Origin: JAAXHF01 sp963665955
GTDB lineage: Bacteria > Desulfobacterota > Binatia > Bin18
DNA length: 64,000 nt
Assembly: GCA_965231765.1 (NCBI GenBank)
Contig: OZ246887.1
Span: 3,782,001 to 3,846,000 of the forward strand
Direction of reading: 5' to 3'
Below, one piece after another: positions 59,898 to 64,000 of the stretch. The notes beneath the pieces are model-generated. The model had not been told where the DNA came from. It did not search any database and worked only from the letters and a program-made list of their open reading frames with translations. The position numbers were made by a program, and so were the translations under genes. Each line of letters begins with the position of its first letter. The stretch's first letter is position 1.

Positions 59898-60380
59898 ATG
59901 GACACTTTGCCTGTCGCGGCTCTCCTCCCCCACCGCTACCCCTTCCTGCTCGTCGATCGGGTGGTCGAAATTACCGCTGGCCAGCGGATTATTGCACTTA
60001 AAAACGTAACGATTAATGAGCCCTTTTTCCCCGGACATTTTCCTGACTATCCAGTCATGCCAGGGGTCTTGGTGTGTGAAGCAGTTGTCCAGGCCGGTGG
60101 TATTCTGGTGTGCTCTGCCAGCGCTGACGGCGATACGAGCCAACCCAAATACGCACTCCTCACTGCGCTTGACAAAGTCCGTTTTCGCCGTCAGGTCATT
60201 CCGGGCGACCAGCTCCGTTTAGAAGCCGAGACGGTACGTCGGCGGGGAAAATTTTGGAAGATGCGTGGCTCGGCATTTGTGGCTGACAAGCTTGCGGCTG
60301 AACTAGAGTTTGTCCTTGCCGCGGCTGACCCTGAAGAGAGCCAAGCCGGTAGCACCGACACGGACGGAGGCGCATCATGA
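59898..60380 (+). CDS. fabZ: 3-hydroxyacyl-ACP dehydratase FabZ
   Basis: A 160-residue hotdog-fold dehydratase of type II fatty acid synthesis. It has the catalytic His in LPHRYPFLLVDRV (His 12) and the catalytic Glu in FPDYPVMPGVLVCEAVVQAGG (about 62), plus KFRRQVIPGDQL-like strand DKVRFRRQVIPGDQLRLEAE. The last 18 residues are polar and variable. It overlaps lpxA by 4 bp (ATGA). In many genomes lpxD lies between skp and fabZ; here it does not. Confidence 0.95.
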   Translation: MDTLPVAALLPHRYPFLLVDRVVEITAGQRIIALKNVTINEPFFPGHFPDYPVMPGVLVCEAVVQAGGILVCSASADGDTSQPKYALLTALDKVRFRRQVIPGDQLRLEAETVRRRGKFWKMRGSAFVADKLAAELEFVLAAADPEESQAGSTDTDGGAS

Positions 60381-61201
60381 CAGCAGCCACTGTCGTTCAC
60401 CCCTCAGCTGTCATTGCCCCAGAGGCTGAGTTGGATAGTGGGGTACAGGTGGGGCCGTATTCTGTTATTGGTCCGCACGTCCGGATTGGCAAGCACAGCC
60501 AGATCGGCTCACATGTGGTGATTGAAGGCCAGACAACGGTTGGCTGTGAGAATCAGATTTTTCAATTTGCGAGTGTCGGGGCTGTTCCCCAAGACAAAAA
60601 GTATGACGGCGAAAACAGTACGCTCATTATCGGAGACCATAATACGATTCGTGAATTTGCTACGCTCCAGCCTGGGACGAGCGGCGGAGGGATGGTGACG
60701 AAGGTAGGAGATCACAACCTGTTCATGGTCTACTCACATGTCGCCCATGATTGTATCCTCGGCAACCATATCGTGATGGCGAATAGCGCCAATCTGGGTG
60801 GCCATGTCACGATTGAAGATCATGTGGTTGTCGGAGCCCTGGTTGGCATCCACCAATTTGCCCGGATTGGCGAGTCCGCGATTGTGGGGGCCGGGGCTAT
60901 GGTCTCTCTCGATGTCCCGCCGTACTGCATGGCCCAAGGTGACCGGGCGTATCTCTTTGGCTTAAATCTGATTGGTCTCAAACGCCGTGGGTTTACGGCC
61001 CAGCAACTCGGGACACTGAAGAAAGTCTACCGGGGACTGTTCGCTGAGGGGCTGCCTTTCAAAGAGGCGCTCTCTCGGATCCGCAAGGAGTATGCGAGCG
61101 CGCCTGAAGCCATGTGCATGGTAGAGTTTCTGGCCCAGTCGCAACGGGGCGTTTGCCGCCCACGTGAAGGCGGGAACTCTGAAACTGACGCGGCGGTCTA
61201 G
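60377..61201 (+). CDS. lpxA: UDP-N-acetylglucosamine O-acyltransferase LpxA
   Basis: A 274-residue left-handed beta-helix acyltransferase that catalyses the first step of lipid A synthesis. Hexapeptide repeats (V/I-x-x) run from about 8 to 190, for example VGPYSVIGPHVRIGKHSQIGSHVVIEG. The catalytic His is in YSHVAHDC (about 124). RAYLFGLNLIGLKRRGF and the C-terminal helical domain with EALSRIRKEY match the family. It overlaps fabZ by 4 bp and is followed 34 bp later by lpxI. Confidence 0.95.
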   Translation: MTAATVVHPSAVIAPEAELDSGVQVGPYSVIGPHVRIGKHSQIGSHVVIEGQTTVGCENQIFQFASVGAVPQDKKYDGENSTLIIGDHNTIREFATLQPGTSGGGMVTKVGDHNLFMVYSHVAHDCILGNHIVMANSANLGGHVTIEDHVVVGALVGIHQFARIGESAIVGAGAMVSLDVPPYCMAQGDRAYLFGLNLIGLKRRGFTAQQLGTLKKVYRGLFAEGLPFKEALSRIRKEYASAPEAMCMVEFLAQSQRGVCRPREGGNSETDAAV

Positions 61202-61235
61202 CGCCTTAGCCTGACGATGCAGTACGGGTGACGGT

Positions 61236-62063
61236 ATGTCTCGATTAGGTCTCATTGCTGGTAATGGCCGCTTTCCACTCCTTTTTGTCGAAGCGGCAAA
61301 AGCCGAGGGGGTTGAGATTGTGGCCGTGGCCCATCAGGGTGAGACGCAAGAAGATATTGTCGATTATGTTCCTGACGTGACCTGGGTGCGGGTCGGTGAA
61401 TTGGGCAAAATCATCGCGATCTTCAAAGAAGCTGGGATTAGTCAAGCCGTTATGGCTGGCGGCATTCTGAAATCCGGCGCGCTGACCAATATTCAACCGG
61501 ACGAGCGCGGCCTGGCGTTTATTAGCCGTCTGCCGAGTCTCAAGGATGATGTTATCTTACGTGGTGTGGCTCAGGAACTGGAAAGCGAAGGGGTGACGAT
61601 CGTGGAATCCACCCGCTTATTATCTGGTCTTGTTCCGCAGCCAGGTGTGCTGACAAAAACTGCTCCAGACTCGAAGCAGTGGGATGACATTCATCTAGGC
61701 GTTGCCGCCGCCAAAGAAATAGGGCGCTGGGATATCGGCCAGAGTGTCGTGGTGAAGCGCGGCACGGTGTTTGCCGTCGAAGGGGCAGAGGGCACAAACG
61801 CGACTATTCGGCGTGGCGGGGAACTCAGCGGGCCGGGTACTGTCATTGTCAAAGTCAGCAAACCCCAACAAGACCTCCGTTTTGATGTCCCGACCGTTGG
61901 TCGGGAGACGATCCAGGAGATGCAGTTGGTGCAGGCCCAGGTCTTAGCCGTTGAAGCCGACAAAACATTAATGCTCGATAAATCGGCGGTTGTGCGTGAC
62001 GCCAACGAAGCTGGCGTGTGCGTGGTCGCCGTCTCAGCCCAAAACGTTATGAATGACGTTTAG
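61236..62063 (+). CDS. lpxI: UDP-2,3-diacylglucosamine pyrophosphatase LpxI
   Basis: A 275-residue enzyme that makes 2,3-diacylglucosamine 1-phosphate, an alternative to LpxH. The LIAGNGRFPLLFVEAAKAEG start, VMAGGILKSGALTNIQPDERGLAFISRLPSLKDDVILRGVAQELESEGVTI and ADKTLMLDKSAVVRDANEAG near the end (with the family's functional Asp) match LpxI. It lies directly after lpxA. lpxB, often next, is not here. Confidence 0.93.
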   Translation: MSRLGLIAGNGRFPLLFVEAAKAEGVEIVAVAHQGETQEDIVDYVPDVTWVRVGELGKIIAIFKEAGISQAVMAGGILKSGALTNIQPDERGLAFISRLPSLKDDVILRGVAQELESEGVTIVESTRLLSGLVPQPGVLTKTAPDSKQWDDIHLGVAAAKEIGRWDIGQSVVVKRGTVFAVEGAEGTNATIRRGGELSGPGTVIVKVSKPQQDLRFDVPTVGRETIQEMQLVQAQVLAVEADKTLMLDKSAVVRDANEAGVCVVAVSAQNVMNDV

Positions 62064-62167
62064 GATCACCCAACACCGAATCGGAGCAGCTCTCACACAG
62101 CTCCAGAGCATATCCGAGCCTTTCTGCACCATCCAGCAGTGAGCCCTTTGCCAGTAGTGGAATACAT

Positions 62168-64000
62168 ATGAAACAGCGTAGCTTTATTGTCCTCTTGCTC
62201 CTTATGGGCGGGCTTTTCTTTTTCCCCAGGGGTGGCCAGGCTGATATCCGGTTGGACTTCGAAAGCCCAGCGGACGACCAAACGATCAGTGGGCTGAGCC
62301 CAATATCGGGCTGGGCTTTTTCCACAGACTCTGAGGCCTCTGTGACCGTCCGCCTCCGTATTGATGACGGTGATGCCAGCGTCATTCCGTGCTGTGCCGG
62401 CCGCACAGATATTGCCGACGAAAACTCGGATTTCCCACAAGCGGCAACGAGTGGATTTGGTCAGGTGTTTAATTTTAATTCATTAGAACAAGGCGAGCAT
62501 ACCTTAACGATTGAGGTCGAAGACACCAGTGGCACCCGCGTCACCCAAGCCCATACCATCACGACGGTGAAGCCGGGGAACTTTGAGGTTCTCGAACGAC
62601 TCGATCTCCAGTTTGCAGGTATCAAGATCCGGCAGGACGATATTCTTATTGACGGTGCAGGTGCCATAGACAGTGTGACGGGGAACGCCCAGGAGGTGGA
62701 CATCCGGCTGGCCTGGCAGGAAAAATTGCAGGCTTTAGGGGTTGTGTCCTCTGAGAATACGGGTGCTGTCACGACACCACAGACAAGCCGTGTCACGAGT
62801 AAGATCCAAAGAGCGGAACCAGTGAATACTCAGGAGCAGGTGAACCAGGCTGTAACTGGGCAACTTCCGGCTGTCATTCGAGTAGACCCGAACACTGGTA
62901 ATCGGACTATTGTATCTGATGCCAACACAACCATACCAGCCGAAGATGGAACGGACACTTTGGTAGGTTCTGATTGGGTCGTGCCTCAAGGCGTTACTGT
63001 TGAAGCGGACGGCCAGCTGGCAGTCACTGATCCCGGTCGCTTTTCTGTCTATCGGGTAGACCCGGACACCGGTGAGCGGACGTTTGTTTCCGGGACAAGT
63101 TCATTGTCCGGCTCGCCTTTTATCCGACCCACTGGGATTGCTGTTGCCCCTCCGAATTCTGAGTCTGATGGCGTGTTTATTGTGGCGGATACGAGCCAAG
63201 GGGTTGTTGAAATAAGTTCGACTGGGTATCGCTTCATCCTGTCTGACGCTGAGATCGAAGGCGCGGTGAACTTGGAATCTCCGTTTGGCATTGCTATCGA
63301 GGCGAGCGGAACGGCTGTGGTCACAGATCTCGGCCTGAAAGCTCTTGTTCGGGTCATGCTTGATGAGACTGAGGAGCGTGCGATTTTTTCGGATGCTAGC
63401 ACTGGTAGCGGGGTCAATTGGATCACCCCGCTCGATATTGATGTGGAAGACAGCGGGGACTTGCTCGTCGTTGATGCCGGCCTGAACGCCGTTGTACGGG
63501 TGAACCCCACGAATGGAAATCGGACAGTTGTTTCAAATGCAACGAACGGAACTGGTCCTGCCTTTCAGCAGGTGCGTGCTTTGGCGATTGAAGCCAATGG
63601 CCAGCTGGCGGTGCTTGATGAGGGCTTACGGGCGATTTTCCGGGTTGACCCGACAAGCGGTAATCGGACCATCCTATCCGATGCCAGCACCGGGAGCGGA
63701 GATGAATTCCGGGTGCCGACTGATATTGCGGTTGAAGCAGATGGCAACTTGATCGTCATTGAGACTGCTCCTTTGTTGGCCGCTCTTGAAAATCCGTTAG
63801 GAGATTCTGTTGGTGGGTTTGGTATGATTTCTGGGTGGCGTTTTTCAAATACGCCGGCTGCAGAGATTACGGACTTGCAGCTGCAGATTGATGGAGTGCC
63901 GTCGTTCGATTTACTGTGTTGCATTGACCGGGAGGATGTGGCGGATAAATTTCCTGAACGTCGTTCGCAAGCATTGCCGAGTGGCTTTTCCACACCGATC
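62168..64000 (+). CDS. Secreted protein with NHL-like beta-propeller and flanking Cys-pair domains (partial)
   Basis: A frame of at least 611 codons that runs off the window end. Residues 1-22 form a signal peptide (LLLLMGGLFFF core). A beta-sandwich domain follows with IPCCAGRTDIADENSDFPQAA and LEQGEHTLTIEVEDTSG. From about 230 a beta-propeller has repeats of the form RVDP-TGNRT-VSDA(S/N), seen at least four times. At the right edge the first domain type reappears (DLLCCIDREDVADKFPERR). The paired CC and RxDV-(F)P pattern resembles the bacterial Ig-like domains with an IPYG-R-DV motif. The protein is likely extracellular or periplasmic and may bind a ligand or cell surface. Confidence 0.8.
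   Translation, partial: MKQRSFIVLLLLMGGLFFFPRGGQADIRLDFESPADDQTISGLSPISGWAFSTDSEASVTVRLRIDDGDASVIPCCAGRTDIADENSDFPQAATSGFGQVFNFNSLEQGEHTLTIEVEDTSGTRVTQAHTITTVKPGNFEVLERLDLQFAGIKIRQDDILIDGAGAIDSVTGNAQEVDIRLAWQEKLQALGVVSSENTGAVTTPQTSRVTSKIQRAEPVNTQEQVNQAVTGQLPAVIRVDPNTGNRTIVSDANTTIPAEDGTDTLVGSDWVVPQGVTVEADGQLAVTDPGRFSVYRVDPDTGERTFVSGTSSLSGSPFIRPTGIAVAPPNSESDGVFIVADTSQGVVEISSTGYRFILSDAEIEGAVNLESPFGIAIEASGTAVVTDLGLKALVRVMLDETEERAIFSDASTGSGVNWITPLDIDVEDSGDLLVVDAGLNAVVRVNPTNGNRTVVSNATNGTGPAFQQVRALAIEANGQLAVLDEGLRAIFRVDPTSGNRTILSDASTGSGDEFRVPTDIAVEADGNLIVIETAPLLAALENPLGDSVGGFGMISGWRFSNTPAAEITDLQLQIDGVPSFDLLCCIDREDVADKFPERRSQALPSGFSTPI

Noticed and set aside
1..64000. CRISPR array, prophage, intact insertion sequence, rRNA or tRNA
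   Set aside because: No regularly spaced repeats, phage structural genes, complete transposase, rRNA or tRNA sequence was recognised by reading; a model-based scan was not possible.

Overview
The window looks like the chromosome of a Gram-negative, metabolically versatile and probably uncultured bacterium. Envelope genes (bamA, skp, fabZ, lpxA, lpxI, lolC/lolD) and the use of LpxI resemble delta-proteobacteria-like lineages. The many luciferase-like (LLM) flavin oxidoreductases (4), CaiB/BaiF CoA-transferases (4), amidohydrolases and the short palindromic intergenic repeats recall Tectomicrobia/Entotheonella or Binatia-type genomes. This placement is inference from gene content. No rRNA, tRNA, CRISPR array, prophage or intact insertion sequence was recognised.

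Layout. 1-4.8 kb: the tail of a phosphodiesterase-like protein, a ferredoxin-like protein, an LLM oxidoreductase, a TenA-like protein, and a kynurenine-pathway pair (tryptophan 2,3-dioxygenase and a frameshifted kynureninase). 4.8-10 kb: a minus-strand catabolic cluster (LLM oxidoreductase, metallo-beta-lactamase-fold hydrolase, MDR dehydrogenase, CoA-transferase, alpha/beta hydrolase). 10-12 kb: a JmjC-type cupin and another LLM enzyme. 12-19.5 kb, minus strand: ravA-viaA, a polysaccharide deacetylase, a CoA-transferase lacking the catalytic Asp, purE, purC and a TerC membrane protein. 19.6-31.5 kb: a frameshifted acyl-CoA dehydrogenase, an LLM enzyme, a Bcp peroxiredoxin with an MFS transporter, two closely related amidohydrolases that share flanking elements, an M81 (MlrC-like) metallopeptidase and a second MFS transporter. 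31.7-34.3 kb: two tandem NTF2-like proteins and a Do-type periplasmic protease. 34.5-42.4 kb: a seven-gene plus-strand MoxR/Bat operon. 42.4-49.6 kb: LD-carboxypeptidase coupled to a divergent DAHP-synthase-like enzyme, a putative lipoprotein, a carboxymuconolactone-decarboxylase-like protein, a rhodanese and two adjacent CoA-transferases. 49.8-54 kb: a type IV pilin with a sigma-54 promoter, then selB and selD. 54.5-64 kb: lolC-lolD-bamA-skp-fabZ-lpxA-lpxI and the start of a secreted NHL-repeat protein.

Most notable: selD reads through an in-frame TGA at the catalytic position (codon 29) and carries a SECIS-like hairpin directly after it. The selenophosphate synthetase is therefore probably itself a selenoprotein, encoded immediately downstream of the elongation factor SelB that would decode it. 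Other points worth a look are the adjacent CoA-transferases of which only one has the catalytic Asp, the duplicated amidohydrolase units with a near-identical 19-bp upstream element, the DAHP-synthase-like protein that has lost a PEP-site Arg, and a widespread family of REP-like palindromes.
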